A stretch of DNA of 42,411 bases, from NCBI GenBank assembly GCA_030639555.1, contig DAOWCM010000002.1, forward strand, positions 1-42,411. Direction: 5' to 3'. This DNA comes from Candidatus Eiseniibacteriota bacterium. Lineage in GTDB: Bacteria > Joyebacterota > Joyebacteria > Joyebacterales > Joyebacteraceae. Under the pieces are notes generated by a model. The model did no database searches. It worked only from the letters and a program-made list of their open reading frames with translations, and had not been told where the DNA came from. Position numbers and translations under genes: made by a program. This document shows, one piece after another, positions 1 to 8,925 of this stretch (position 1 is its first letter; every line of letters begins with the position of its first letter).

Positions 1-141
1 CGGAAGCGCTATGCGAGCGGAGCGGTGCGCTACCACGCCGCCTCGCTCCCGTATGAGACACACGCGAACTGGAGCGGCAAGCTCCGCAAGTCGATCGGAT
101 GGGTCGTCGCCGGGTTCTCGAAGCGCTACTTCGGCTACGGC
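1..141. repeat. Terminal redundancy (copy 1), assembly overlap of a circular genome
   Basis: The 141 bases here are identical to 42271-42411. The gene running off the right end continues in frame here, so the contig is circular with 42,270 unique bases. A short exact overlap of this size is typical of an assembler k-mer. It is not evidence of a biological terminal repeat. Confidence 0.95.
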
Positions 142-333
142 GTCTCGCGCGGGAACGAGCCCGAGTACGCGGGCTTCGTCGAGGGCGGCACGTTCGGCCT
201 CGGTCTCGGGCGCTCGGGTGCGCGCGGGGGGCGCATGGCACCTCGGCCCTCGCTGTGGAATGCGATCAAGGCGACACGGAAGGACGCACAGGTGAGCTTC
301 GTCGAGGCGATCAACTGGGAGCTACGGAAATGA
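1..333 (+). CDS. HK97 gp10-like tail completion protein (3' part; starts at 42100)
   Basis: This is the C-terminal 110 codons of a 167-residue protein that begins at 42100 across the circle join; position 1 is a first codon base. The family (HK97 gp10-like) acts at the head-tail interface in tail completion. Basic and aromatic residues and a conserved-looking motif around YGVSRGNEPEYAGFVEGG (positions about 139-192) fit the family. It follows the head-closure gene with an ATGA overlap, and its TGA stop overlaps the next ATG at 330, so translation is coupled. Confidence 0.7.
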   Translation, partial: RKRYASGAVRYHAASLPYETHANWSGKLRKSIGWVVAGFSKRYFGYGVSRGNEPEYAGFVEGGTFGLGLGRSGARGGRMAPRPSLWNAIKATRKDAQVSFVEAINWELRK

Positions 334-1436
334 GGGCCGCCGATATCGTCGCGCAGCTGGCGGGCCGCCTACCGCTGCTCACGGATGCATTCACGGAGCA
401 AGTAACTATCTCGGCGATCTCGGCCGCTGGGACTACGGTCTCCGTCACGACCTCGGCCGACCACGGCCTTACGACCGGGAAACTCGTCTACATGCTCGGC
501 GTCGATCACCCGATTCCGATCGCCACGTTTACGCGCTCGGGTACTGTGGGAACGATCACGACGTCCGCGGACCACGATCTCACGCTCCCAATCGCCGCTA
601 CCGTCGTCACGGCCGGGGCGGTCGAGGGGACATTCAACGGCACCCATACGACGATCAACGTCGTGAACCGCCGTACGATCACCGTCGTGATGGCGGACTC
701 CGGGGCTACGGCGGCCACCGGGACGCCGCTCCTGCTCGACGCCGCATCGATCTACCAGCGCTACGGTGGCCTCGTCGAGATTACCGCCGTACCGGCCTCG
801 GACGAGTTCGAGTACGAGCTCGCGGCCGGACTCTCCGAGGATCCGTACCCGGCAGCCGGCAGCGGGATCGTCGTGAAGCGGGGCCCGCGTGTAGCCTCGT
901 CCGTCTCCGTGGGCCGTGCGCAGGAGGGGTATACGAAACAGACGACGGCGACCCGCATGTGGGCATTCGTCGTGCTGGGCGATGCGACAGTCTCTCCGAG
1001 CCGAGGCGCGACGACCGATGCCGCCTACCATGGGCACCGCGGCGGGCAGTCGTGGAATCAGACGGTCGTGCAGCCGTTCAGCGTCTACCTCGCGATCCCC
1101 TGCTCGGAACGCGTGAGCGCCAGTATGGCCCGGGATGCGGCGCAGGAGATGTTCCCGATATTCTGCCGTGCTCTCGTAGGCCACCCACTAGACTCGCAGC
1201 TCGACAACGGCGCCGACTTCCCCGTCTACTTCAAGCGACACGGGTTTGCCGACTACACGGGGCCCGTCTACTGGCATGAGTTCGAGTTTGAGATGATCTC
1301 GCAGCTCACCGACGCCGATACGGTGGGGCCGGACGACGACGTGGCGTTCCGTGACGCCGCACTGACACTTTCCCTGGACCTTGGGGGTACAGGGACCATA
1401 GAGGCGGACGTCGATCTCGACGACGTACCGCTCTAG
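330..1436 (+). CDS. Tail-completion/neck-type structural protein with inserted beta domain
   Basis: 368-residue protein between the gp10-like gene and the sheath. The ATG at 330 overlaps the previous stop (ATGA), which decides the start over longer in-frame openings. Residues about 26-184 form a Thr/Val-rich beta module. It has two similar halves (TTSADHGLTTGKLV and TTSADHDLTLPIAATV) and a GTFNGTHTTINV segment like phage FCCH/Ig-like insert domains. A related module occurs in the baseplate J protein at 8915. The flanks contain alpha/beta sequence without a family I can name. By position it may join tail to neck or terminate the tail. Phage structural role is likely, exact role inferred. Confidence 0.6.
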   Translation: MRAADIVAQLAGRLPLLTDAFTEQVTISAISAAGTTVSVTTSADHGLTTGKLVYMLGVDHPIPIATFTRSGTVGTITTSADHDLTLPIAATVVTAGAVEGTFNGTHTTINVVNRRTITVVMADSGATAATGTPLLLDAASIYQRYGGLVEITAVPASDEFEYELAAGLSEDPYPAAGSGIVVKRGPRVASSVSVGRAQEGYTKQTTATRMWAFVVLGDATVSPSRGATTDAAYHGHRGGQSWNQTVVQPFSVYLAIPCSERVSASMARDAAQEMFPIFCRALVGHPLDSQLDNGADFPVYFKRHGFADYTGPVYWHEFEFEMISQLTDADTVGPDDDVAFRDAALTLSLDLGGTGTIEADVDLDDVPL

Positions 1437-1462
1437 CTACAACCGATCGGAGGTACATCGAA

Positions 1463-3016
1463 ATGACTATGATTCGACAGCCGGACTCGACGTTTAGTCT
1501 GGTCAGCGCCGATCAGGCGATCGCGAACACCGCGCAGAAGGTCCTCCTGATCGGACAAAAGACGGCAGCCGGAGCGGCTACTACCAAGACGCTCCACACG
1601 GAAATCGGAAACGACGGCTACGAGGATCTGCAATTCGGATCCTCATCGCAGCTGGCCGAGATGGTCCGCGCCTTCAAGCGCATCTCGACCCGGTTGCGGG
1701 TGGACGCGATCTGTCTGGACGATGCCGCCGGGACGGCCGCCGACTTCCTGATCACCTTCACGGGTACGGCGACCGAGAACGGGACCTACTACATCGACGT
1801 CGGCTCGAAAGAGCAGCACGCGATCACGGTCCCCGTCGTCTCCGGCGATGCAGCCGCGGACGTAGCGGTCACGGCCGACGCGGCAATCGACCTCGACACG
1901 GATGCTCCATTCACGCCCGCGAATGCGGCTGGTGTCCTCACGCTGACGGCCGAGAACGACGGGACGGTCGCCAATACCCTGCCGGTAGGCATCCGAGGGA
2001 CCGTGGCCGGGCTCACGGCCGTCGTCACTCTCGACTCCGCCGGCGCCACGGATCCGACGATCACGACCGAGGAGATCGTCGCGTTGATCACCACCACCCG
2101 GTATCAGGGCGTCGTGTGGCCCTTCCCGGCCGCTCCCGACGAGCTGACGGACATGCTCGAGGCCCGCTTCAACAGCGACAACGATGTGCTCGACGGTGTA
2201 GCGTTCACGTGCCATGTGGACTCGTACTCGAACCTCGTCGGCGGGAGCTACCTGGGAGGGTTGAACGAGAAGAGCCTCGTGCTGATCTGCTGCAAGGAAG
2301 AGGACGTGGACGCCTACATGGGCCCGTCGCAGCCCGAGGCCGCGTACGTGCAGGCGACCTACTTGGCGGCGATCCGCGCGCTGCGACTCACGACGGGCGC
2401 TTCGATCTCGCAGTACGTTACTACGCGGGCCTCGAAGGATCAGTACGGAGGGACGGCCCTATGCTCGCTGCCGTACTTCAATACGGTCTTGCCCGACATG
2501 CCGGACGTGGCGGTAGGGATGGGCTGGACCAACGACGAGATCGAGAACCTCCTCGCGGCCGGCGGCGCCGTAATGGGGGTGAACCAGAACGGAGACACGG
2601 CGCTGCTCGGCGAGATCGTCACGACGTACCTCACCGATCCGGCGGCGAATGCCGACGTCACCTGGACGTTCCTGAACTATCTCGATACGGCCTCGGCCGG
2701 ACGTGAGTACATTTCGGTGAACGTACGCGGGCGGTTCGCGCAGAGTCGCCTCACGGCAGGGGCGCTGACCGATGGCCGCGACGTGGTCAACGTCGCAATG
2801 ATCGAGCAGTACATGGACAAGCTCTATTTCGACCTGACGCAGTCGGACTACATGGTGGCTGAGGCCGGTGAGGATGCGCTCCGCTATTGGAAGAGGAACC
2901 GCACGGTGGAGCTGGATCTGGCTGCCGGGCTCGTGACGGTCGACGCCTACCTGCCGATCGTCGTTCAGGCACGGCGTTTCCAGGGAACGATTCACATTTC
3001 GTTCGATAACACTTAG
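1463..3016 (+). CDS. Contractile tail sheath protein (Mu gpL-like)
   Basis: 517-residue sheath subunit that forms the contractile outer tail tube. The position directly before a tube protein, the size, and the C-terminal pattern (conserved DGRDVVNVAMIEQYMD and a final QARRFQGTIHISFDNT-type strand) fit the Mu gpL group. Residues about 95-190 look like the variable surface insertion seen in many sheaths (Thr/Ala/Asp-rich beta). A strong GGAGG lies about 9 nt before the ATG. It is followed 15 nt later by the tube gene, as in Mu-type tails. This and the tube gene mark the virus as a myovirus. Confidence 0.85.
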   Translation: MTMIRQPDSTFSLVSADQAIANTAQKVLLIGQKTAAGAATTKTLHTEIGNDGYEDLQFGSSSQLAEMVRAFKRISTRLRVDAICLDDAAGTAADFLITFTGTATENGTYYIDVGSKEQHAITVPVVSGDAAADVAVTADAAIDLDTDAPFTPANAAGVLTLTAENDGTVANTLPVGIRGTVAGLTAVVTLDSAGATDPTITTEEIVALITTTRYQGVVWPFPAAPDELTDMLEARFNSDNDVLDGVAFTCHVDSYSNLVGGSYLGGLNEKSLVLICCKEEDVDAYMGPSQPEAAYVQATYLAAIRALRLTTGASISQYVTTRASKDQYGGTALCSLPYFNTVLPDMPDVAVGMGWTNDEIENLLAAGGAVMGVNQNGDTALLGEIVTTYLTDPAANADVTWTFLNYLDTASAGREYISVNVRGRFAQSRLTAGALTDGRDVVNVAMIEQYMDKLYFDLTQSDYMVAEAGEDALRYWKRNRTVELDLAAGLVTVDAYLPIVVQARRFQGTIHISFDNT

Positions 3017-3031
3017 GAGGCTAGGGGTACG

Positions 3032-3424
3032 ATGGGGAAGATTCTGAGCGATGCGACGCTGACGGTCAACGATGACGTCATCGCGTACGTACCGGACACG
3101 CTGAAGGTCGCCCCCGGCCTCGGCGAGCGTACGGTCGTGGGGGCGAGCCTCGGCGGGGGGGCCCGGAAGCAGATGTACAGCGAGAACCCCGCGAACGCGT
3201 TCTCTCGCACGACGTTCGACATTCATACCACCACGGAGCATATCGAGAAGATCCGTGAGTGGGCGTTGAATGAGAACCGCAACGTCGTCGGCGTAACCGC
3301 ACCCTCGAGCGAAGGCAACCTACAGCAGACGATGACGCAGTGTACGCTGACGAACGACTACGAGCTGGAGTTTGCGCCCGAAGGGAAGATCACGGCCGAG
3401 TTCATGGGCAATACGGCGGTCTAG
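3032..3424 (+). CDS. Tail tube protein (Mu gpM-like)
   Basis: 130 residues, the usual size for Mu-type tube proteins, which stack as rings inside the sheath. The sequence starts with a short strand (ATLTVNDDVIAYVPDTL) and ends with a beta segment, YELEFAPEGKITAEFMGN. An AGGAGG site precedes the ATG at good distance. It sits between sheath and tail chaperone, the canonical order. Family assignment rests on position, length and general resemblance. Confidence 0.8.
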   Translation: MGKILSDATLTVNDDVIAYVPDTLKVAPGLGERTVVGASLGGGARKQMYSENPANAFSRTTFDIHTTTEHIEKIREWALNENRNVVGVTAPSSEGNLQQTMTQCTLTNDYELEFAPEGKITAEFMGNTAV

Positions 3425-3451
3425 CCGTAACAGGGGAGGAACGAGAGAGCC

Positions 3452-3955
3452 ATGTCGGAAGAGCTGGACGGCAGGACGATGATCAAGGAGAGCCGGTACG
3501 TGCTCGAGAAACGCTTCAACTACGCCCGCGGCGGGCAGGAGGTCGAGGCCGAGTTCATCGTCCTCCACGCTCCGTCGTCGCGCCACGCGAAGCCATGCGG
3601 GCGGATCAAGCAAGCGTTCACCCGAGCCAGCATTGAGCATGCAGAGCGGGCGCGGGCAGCCGGCGGCGTCGTCGAGGTCGGAGAGGCCGAGGAGCCTTCG
3701 GGCGCCGAGATGATGATGGGGATCGCCGCCTCCCCGGTCGTCGAGTACGACGAGGTGCTCGAGACCGGGCGCCTGCTGTTCGAGCAGCCGGGCGTGGCGT
3801 TCGTCGAGGGCGAGGTGCCCATGAAGCGGTCCCATATCGATCGCATGACGTTCGCCGACTTCGAGGGCATGCTGGGCCAGTACGTGCGGGATTTTATCCT
3901 TCGATCTTCATCGCTGGAGACGAGGACAACGTCCTCGAAGGAATCGCGAACCTGA
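3452..3955 (+). CDS. Tail assembly chaperone, short (unshifted) form
   Basis: 167-residue protein between tube and tape measure, the position of lambda G or Mu gp41, which bind the tape measure during tail assembly. It starts after GGGGAGGAACGAGAG. The zero-frame C-terminus after residue 148 turns into low-complexity Ser/Thr/Arg sequence. The -1 frame from the same point carries a sensible protein to 4080, so the final residues are probably only the read-through tail of the unshifted form. Confidence 0.75.
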   Translation: MSEELDGRTMIKESRYVLEKRFNYARGGQEVEAEFIVLHAPSSRHAKPCGRIKQAFTRASIEHAERARAAGGVVEVGEAEEPSGAEMMMGIAASPVVEYDEVLETGRLLFEQPGVAFVEGEVPMKRSHIDRMTFADFEGMLGQYVRDFILRSSSLETRTTSSKESRT

Positions 3956-4080
3956 TGGTCACCTTCGGCGGCGCACTCGGGTACACGGAGGCCCGCGAGA
4001 TGCCGATCCCCGAGCTGATGCTCATGCACCGCGAGGCGAAGCGGATCCAGCAGGCGATTACCGAGCCGGGGGGTAAGTAG
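3895..4080 (+). CDS. Tail assembly chaperone -1 frameshift extension (join 3452..3895,3895..4080)
   Basis: No convincing start opens this frame, but from 3895 it encodes about 61 residues ending at TAG 4078-4080: FYPSIFIAGDEDN..., LGYTEAREMPIPELMLM and AKRIQQAITEPGGK. This looks like the T-part of lambda gpGT or Mu gp41'. A slip of one base at CGG GAT TTT ATC (TTTT at 3892-3895) joins it to the gene above and gives a 209-residue fusion. The site is a simple TTTT slip and not a perfect X XXY YYZ heptamer. The tape measure starts 4 nt after the stop. Confidence 0.7.
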   Translation, partial: YPSIFIAGDEDNVLEGIANLMVTFGGALGYTEAREMPIPELMLMHREAKRIQQAITEPGGK

Positions 4081-4083
4081 GCC

Positions 4084-5505
4084 GTGGCCGAGCAAGTCAA
4101 GTATACGTTCGTCGCTCTCGACCGCTTCTCGCGGGTCGCTAGCCGTGTCGATCGCCACGCAGCCGGCCTACAGCGCCGCATGGGGCGTCTGGGGCGCGCC
4201 GGGGCGATCGCCGGGCGGGCCCTCCGCGGCGTCGGCATGGCGGCCGTTACGGGCGTCACCGCGGGCCTCACGGCGGCGATCAGAACGGGCTCGGTCTTTC
4301 AGGACTCGATGGCCGATCTCCAGGCGATCACCGGGCTCTCGGGCGATAAGCTCGGCTATATGGAGCGACAGGCGCGGCGGCTCGGTAAGACGTCCCAGAC
4401 GTCGGCTGCGGAGGTCAGCACAGGGTTCAAGACCGTAGCGTCACGGATGCAGGAGATCGCCCAGCAGCCCGAAGCGATCGCGAACGTCACCGAACAAATC
4501 CTGCTCTTGAAGAACGCGAGCGGGATCGACATGGCCGAGGCTACCGAAGCCGTCACGAAGGGCCTCGCTCAGTTCGGGGAGGAGTCCGACCAGGCGGCGC
4601 GCTTCGTCAACGTGCTGGCGGCCGGCGCGAAGATCGGCGCCTCGGAGGTCGGCGCTACGAGCCGCGCGCTAATCAAGGCGGGGGTCGCCGCACAGCTCTC
4701 GGGGATGTCGTTCGAAGAGACGACGGCCGCGGTCCAGGTGTTGGCGAAGGGCGGCCTCGTAGCCGAGAACGCGGGTACGTTGCTCAGTTCGACGCTCCTC
4801 AAGCTAGAGAAGTCGGGGATCAAGGCCGTTACGCCGTCGATCGTCGGCATGGCGACTGCGTTCGAGAACATCGCGGCGGCCGGGCTCAACTCGAAGCAGA
4901 TGGCGGAATTGTTCGGCGAAGAGGCGATCAAGGCCGGCGGTACGTTGACGAACCTCGCCCCGTTGCTACGGGAGTTCACGCGGCGGATGACCGGCACGTC
5001 GGTCGCGCAGGAACAGGCAGCGATCCGCATGGCGACGTTCAGTGCCAGAGCACGCGCCCTGTGGGTCGTGATCCAAGACAAGCTCATTACCGCATTCCAA
5101 CGAATGGAGAAGCCGCTTACGGGAACGATCACGAAGTTCGGGCAGTGGATCGACTCGATCCAGCCGTCCCAGGTCCAGGAGTTTGCGGATGCGATCGTCA
5201 ACCTGGGGGCCTCGCTCGAGCCGATCGCCAAGCTCTCGGGGCAGATCCTCGGCGTCACGGGCGGGATTGCACGCGGCTTCAATTGGGCCGCGGACGTCTA
5301 TTCCGGCTTCGGCGCGGCTTCGGCCGGCGCGGTGGCGCGAGGGATGAGCCCGCCGCCGTCTGGGAAGTGGCAAGGGCAGCTCGGCATTACCGTCGGGACC
5401 GAGAAGGGCGCGACCGCGGACGTCGGGCCGCTCTACCAGGCGGGCTCCGGATCGATGTTCGAGGACATCGACGTCGGCGTCTCGATGGCTGGGGGGCTGC
5501 CGTGA
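4084..5505 (+). CDS. Tail tape measure protein
   Basis: 473 residues starting at GTG 4084. Residues about 35-70 are hydrophobic and Gly/Ala-rich (GAIAGRALRGVGMAAVTGV). A region around 75-330 matches the common tape-measure core: FQDSMADLQAITGLSG, then helical EVSTGFKTVASRM, ALIKAGVAAQLSGMSFEETTAAVQVLAKGG and ELFGEEAIKAGGTLTNLAPL. Tape measures set tail length and later help DNA cross the membrane. At roughly 1.5 angstroms per residue the tail would be about 70 nm, which is short for a myovirus. The stop overlaps the next GTG (GTGA). Confidence 0.88.
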   Translation: MAEQVKYTFVALDRFSRVASRVDRHAAGLQRRMGRLGRAGAIAGRALRGVGMAAVTGVTAGLTAAIRTGSVFQDSMADLQAITGLSGDKLGYMERQARRLGKTSQTSAAEVSTGFKTVASRMQEIAQQPEAIANVTEQILLLKNASGIDMAEATEAVTKGLAQFGEESDQAARFVNVLAAGAKIGASEVGATSRALIKAGVAAQLSGMSFEETTAAVQVLAKGGLVAENAGTLLSSTLLKLEKSGIKAVTPSIVGMATAFENIAAAGLNSKQMAELFGEEAIKAGGTLTNLAPLLREFTRRMTGTSVAQEQAAIRMATFSARARALWVVIQDKLITAFQRMEKPLTGTITKFGQWIDSIQPSQVQEFADAIVNLGASLEPIAKLSGQILGVTGGIARGFNWAADVYSGFGAASAGAVARGMSPPPSGKWQGQLGITVGTEKGATADVGPLYQAGSGSMFEDIDVGVSMAGGLP

Positions 5506-6713
5506 GATTCGAGGATCTGTTCGAGGGCCGGTGGAAGACGGCGCAGTTGTTCGTTCAGGCGGTCCAAGAGGCGGGCGGCCGTAAGGTCGCCTCGAAAGAC
5601 TTCCCGGACTCCGATCTGCGGCTCGTCGAGGATCTCGGGCTTCGGCCATCTACGTTCACGTTCGACTGTGTGCTTGCGACGACGCACGACTCGGAGGGGA
5701 ACGAGGAGACGAGCTACACGACGATGCGCGACGAGTTGCTGCGGGCGATCGACGATCCTGAGCCTGGCGATCTGGTACATCCGTGGCGTGGCACGCTACC
5801 GAACATGAAGATGCTCGACTACTCGTTCGGCGAGACCCTCGTCGCTATCGGGCGCCTCAACGTCACGCTGACCTTCACGGTCACGAACACCGACGGCCGG
5901 CCGATCCCGCGCGAGGCTACACGCGGGGACGTATCGACGGGCGTCGAGGCTATCGATACGCAGGCAGTCGCCGATATGGCGGCGGCAACGATCACCGAGC
6001 GGTTCACGCGTAACTTCACCACGATGAACGAGAAGATCGACGAGGTAGCCGAGAAGTTCCGGGTCGCCATGACCGCGGCGAACGTAAACGAGCTACGTAT
6101 CGATGCGTTCGCCGATCGCCTCGCGCAGTTCTCCGCCGATACGACGCTACTCGTGAGCACGCCCCAAGCGACGGCCGACGGGATCCAAGGGCTCTACGCC
6201 TCGGCGCGTGGCCTCTACCAGACGCAGCGGGGGACGTTCGAGGCCATGCGCGAGTTCTTCGATTTCGGAGACGGGGATACCGAGATCGAGACCACTACGT
6301 CGGGACTCGCCGAGCGTCAAGAGAATCAGTTCGCCATGAACTCGGCCATGCAATCGATGGCGCTGGCGAGTGCGTACGAGGCGGCTGCGACAATCGAGTA
6401 CGCGACGATCGACGAGCTAGACGAGGACGTAGCGATCCTGGAGGCGCAGTACCAGAAGCTCGCCGACTCGGACATGATCAGTGCCGATCTCCTCGAGACG
6501 CTCTCGGACCTACGCGAGCGGGCGCGGAAGTACTTCGACGCCCAGCGCCTCACGGCCCCGCGGATCGTCACCGTGCGAACGTTCGTTACTTCGATCGATC
6601 TGCTCGCGTACCGCTACTACGGCAGCTCGGAGGAAGCGGACGTGATCGGCGACCTGAACGAGATCGTAGACCCGGCCTTCGTCGAGGGCGACGTGGAGGT
6701 ACTGACGGCGTGA
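5502..6713 (+). CDS. Mu gpN-like DNA circularization/baseplate hub protein
   Basis: 403 residues from GTG 5502, overlapping the tape-measure stop. The opening resembles the DNA_circ_N domain (RFEDLFEGRWKTAQLFVQAV, then a beta part with FTFDCVLATTHDSEGNEET and a LVHPWRGTLPNMKML segment). The middle is long and helical (about 140-370). The C-terminus (TVRTFVTSIDLLAYRYYG..., VIGDLNEIVDPAFVEG) is like LysM-type ends seen in this family. In Mu, N lies between tape measure and P as here, and contributes to the baseplate hub. Confidence 0.8.
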   Translation: MRFEDLFEGRWKTAQLFVQAVQEAGGRKVASKDFPDSDLRLVEDLGLRPSTFTFDCVLATTHDSEGNEETSYTTMRDELLRAIDDPEPGDLVHPWRGTLPNMKMLDYSFGETLVAIGRLNVTLTFTVTNTDGRPIPREATRGDVSTGVEAIDTQAVADMAAATITERFTRNFTTMNEKIDEVAEKFRVAMTAANVNELRIDAFADRLAQFSADTTLLVSTPQATADGIQGLYASARGLYQTQRGTFEAMREFFDFGDGDTEIETTTSGLAERQENQFAMNSAMQSMALASAYEAAATIEYATIDELDEDVAILEAQYQKLADSDMISADLLETLSDLRERARKYFDAQRLTAPRIVTVRTFVTSIDLLAYRYYGSSEEADVIGDLNEIVDPAFVEGDVEVLTA

Positions 6714-7828
6714 GCATCACGGTCGAAGTCAACGGCGTCCTCTACGACCGCATCGTCTCTGCGACGGTCACCGAGCGGCTCGACGTGCTGTCGAACAGCT
6801 TCTCGTTCGAGGCCGTGGGTGATGCCGTGTACCCGCTGCCGTTCGCGATCGATGACGAGTGCCGCATGTACGTTGACGACGAGTTGGTATTGACCGGCTA
6901 CATCGAGCTTGTCAACGTGGACGGGAACAAAGACAACCACAGCGTCACGTTCGCGGGGCGCGACCGTACGGCGGATCTCCTCGACTCGGAGCTTGGGGTG
7001 ATCCACGATCTCGACGGTACGCTCTCGCTCAAGCGGATCGCAGAGCTGGTGATCGCGCACCTCGCACCGAACGCGACCGCCGACGAGCGGCTACAGGTCA
7101 TCGACAACGTCTCGCCGCCGTTCTTCAACCCCGCCGAGGACAAGATCACCCCCGAGCCGGGCGTCGGGGCGATGGAGTTCCTCGAGAGGCTCGCGCGGAA
7201 GCGGGCGGTTATGCTCGGATCGGATGAGCGTGGGGACGTCGTGATCCTCGATCCCTCAGGCCAGAACATCGAGGCGTGGGTACACCAGCGCAAGGACTCG
7301 CTCGACAACAACGTGCGCGCGTACGCGATGTCGTACGACGCGACGGGGCTGTTCAACAGGTACCTATCGCAGTCGCAAGGGAATCCGAACGCGATGAACC
7401 TCTCCGGGCTGTTCTCGGTCGAGGCTATGGTCGATCAGTCCGGCGAGGTGCGGGACGTCTCCGTACGCGAGGGCCGGCAGCGCGTACTCGTCTCCGAGTC
7501 GGCGTTCTCGGATCCCCAGAACGCGCAGCGGGCCCGGTGGGAGCGGAACGTACGTCGCGCACGCGGGCGTAGGTTCACAGCCACCGTAGCCGGCTACCAG
7601 AATCAGGCCGGGCAGCGGTGGCGGACGAACACACTGCCGTGGGTCATCAGCGAGGCCGCAGGGATCAATACGCGGATGCTCGTCTCGACCGTCACGGCCG
7701 GCTATGGGCTAGGCGATGGCGAGCAAACGCAACTGACGTTCGTCGAGGCTGACGCCTATACGCTCGATCTCGCCGAGCCTACGGTTGAGGAGAAGGTCAC
7801 AGGGGGGCTCGGTGGGCTCTTTGGCTAA
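6710..7828 (+). CDS. Mu gpP (gp44)-like baseplate hub protein
   Basis: 372 residues, GTG start overlapping the previous TGA. Early strands (MSITVEVNGVLYDRIVSATVTE, RMYVDDELVLTGYIELVN, SVTFAGRDRTADLLDSE) and a mid-region FLERLARKRAVMLGSDERGDVVI are characteristic of the Mu P/T4 gp27-like hub that sits on the spike. The late RARGRRFTATVAGYQNQAGQRW segment also fits. Order N-P-45-46-47-48 is preserved around it. Confidence 0.85.
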   Translation: MSITVEVNGVLYDRIVSATVTERLDVLSNSFSFEAVGDAVYPLPFAIDDECRMYVDDELVLTGYIELVNVDGNKDNHSVTFAGRDRTADLLDSELGVIHDLDGTLSLKRIAELVIAHLAPNATADERLQVIDNVSPPFFNPAEDKITPEPGVGAMEFLERLARKRAVMLGSDERGDVVILDPSGQNIEAWVHQRKDSLDNNVRAYAMSYDATGLFNRYLSQSQGNPNAMNLSGLFSVEAMVDQSGEVRDVSVREGRQRVLVSESAFSDPQNAQRARWERNVRRARGRRFTATVAGYQNQAGQRWRTNTLPWVISEAAGINTRMLVSTVTAGYGLGDGEQTQLTFVEADAYTLDLAEPTVEEKVTGGLGGLFG

Positions 7829-8462
7829 CAAGGTGCGGAGCCTCATCCGCTGGGCCGTCGTCACAGCGGCGGGTCTCGATACGGAGACTTTCCCAGTGCA
7901 GCATTGCGCCTATATGGGGAAAGACGCGACCGGTGTCACGTGGTTCCCGTATGGCTATCACGCGAATATGTTGGCTGGTGCGCCGACCGTGATGGCCGCC
8001 ATCCAGGGTCTACCCGAGGATCGCGTCCTTTTTGGGGGCTCGCCATTTCATCGTGGCGCTACTGTTGGACCTCTCCGGGAAGGCGAGGTCATGATGTACC
8101 AGCCTGGTACCTCGGCTCGTCTCCATTTCCAGGAGGGCGGCGACATAGAGATGCGGACGGATGAAGCGGGAGCCATGATGGCTCTACAATCCCAAGGCGA
8201 CGTAGCGATCGCTGCCAACGACGAGCTTCTCGTTACTGGATTCACGAAGGCGACGCTCTGGGGGTGGCAATCGGTGTTGATTGTGACCGGTGGTACGATC
8301 ACTATGGGTTGTAACGTACTCGATATCAACAACACCGGACTCGCCGATATTCAGGGAGCCGCGACTGTTAACGGCACGCTGACCGCCGCGGCTGTCTTCA
8401 TGGTCAACGGGGACAACTTCATGAACCATACCCATGGTAGCGGCCCCCCGGTGGATCCTTGA
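7812..8462 (+). CDS. Mu gp45-like baseplate assembly/spike protein
   Basis: 216 residues from GTG 7812, the start that overlaps the P gene least; TTG 7821 is an alternative. The N-terminal OB-like part (VQHCAYMGKDATGVTWFPYGYHANM, GEVMMYQPGTSARLHFQEGGDIEMRT) is followed by repeating strands typical of the spike beta-helix. The end, MNHTHGSGPPVDP, carries His-x-His. In Mu gp45 and P2 gpV an H-x-H motif binds an iron ion at the tip of the membrane-piercing spike. Confidence 0.85.
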   Translation: MGSLANKVRSLIRWAVVTAAGLDTETFPVQHCAYMGKDATGVTWFPYGYHANMLAGAPTVMAAIQGLPEDRVLFGGSPFHRGATVGPLREGEVMMYQPGTSARLHFQEGGDIEMRTDEAGAMMALQSQGDVAIAANDELLVTGFTKATLWGWQSVLIVTGGTITMGCNVLDINNTGLADIQGAATVNGTLTAAAVFMVNGDNFMNHTHGSGPPVDP

Positions 8463-8463
8463 T

Positions 8464-8925
8464 ATGGCTGGCATTGATATTATCTTGGCGCCCAACGCGG
8501 ACGGTATGCTCGACATGCAGATCGGCGACGACGGGGACTTCGTCAACGGCGATCAGTTCGATACGGCGATCGCGGTACTCCTGTTCACCGACCGTCGTGC
8601 GACGGCTGCGGAGGTGGCGTTGCCGGAACGGCGGCGCGGGTGGGTAGGGAACGAAGAGACGCCCGGCTACGACATGGGATCGCGACTGTGGCTACTCGAC
8701 CAAGAGCGGGCGACGCGAGAGGTGGCGAACTTGGCGAGCGACTATTGCCGCGAAGCGCTGCGCGTGCTCGTCGAGGATGGCTACGCGCTGGCGGTCTCGG
8801 CCGAGGCTCACTATACCGGGACGACGCTCGAATGTGAAGTCGAGATCACCCGGCCCGATGGCGAGGTAGAGAAGCGCCTCGTCGATCTATGGGATAACAC
8901 CGGAGGACGGGACTATGGCGATTGA
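8464..8925 (+). CDS. Mu gp46-like baseplate wedge protein
   Basis: 153 residues. Typical GP46 family sequence: DMQIGDDGDFVNGDQFDTAIAV near the N-terminus, then GGxxDMGSRLWLLDQER-like motifs and a C-terminal beta strand with EVEITRPDGEVEKRL. It follows the spike gene by 1 nt and overlaps the next gene's start by 11 nt. The family corresponds to T4 gp25 and belongs to the baseplate wedge. Confidence 0.85.
   Translation: MAGIDIILAPNADGMLDMQIGDDGDFVNGDQFDTAIAVLLFTDRRATAAEVALPERRRGWVGNEETPGYDMGSRLWLLDQERATREVANLASDYCREALRVLVEDGYALAVSAEAHYTGTTLECEVEITRPDGEVEKRLVDLWDNTGGRDYGD

Noticed and set aside
1..141. Long terminal repeat as a biological phage end
   Set aside because: Exact 141-base overlap at both contig ends with an in-frame gene across it fits an assembler overlap of a circle; there is no evidence for true physical ends.
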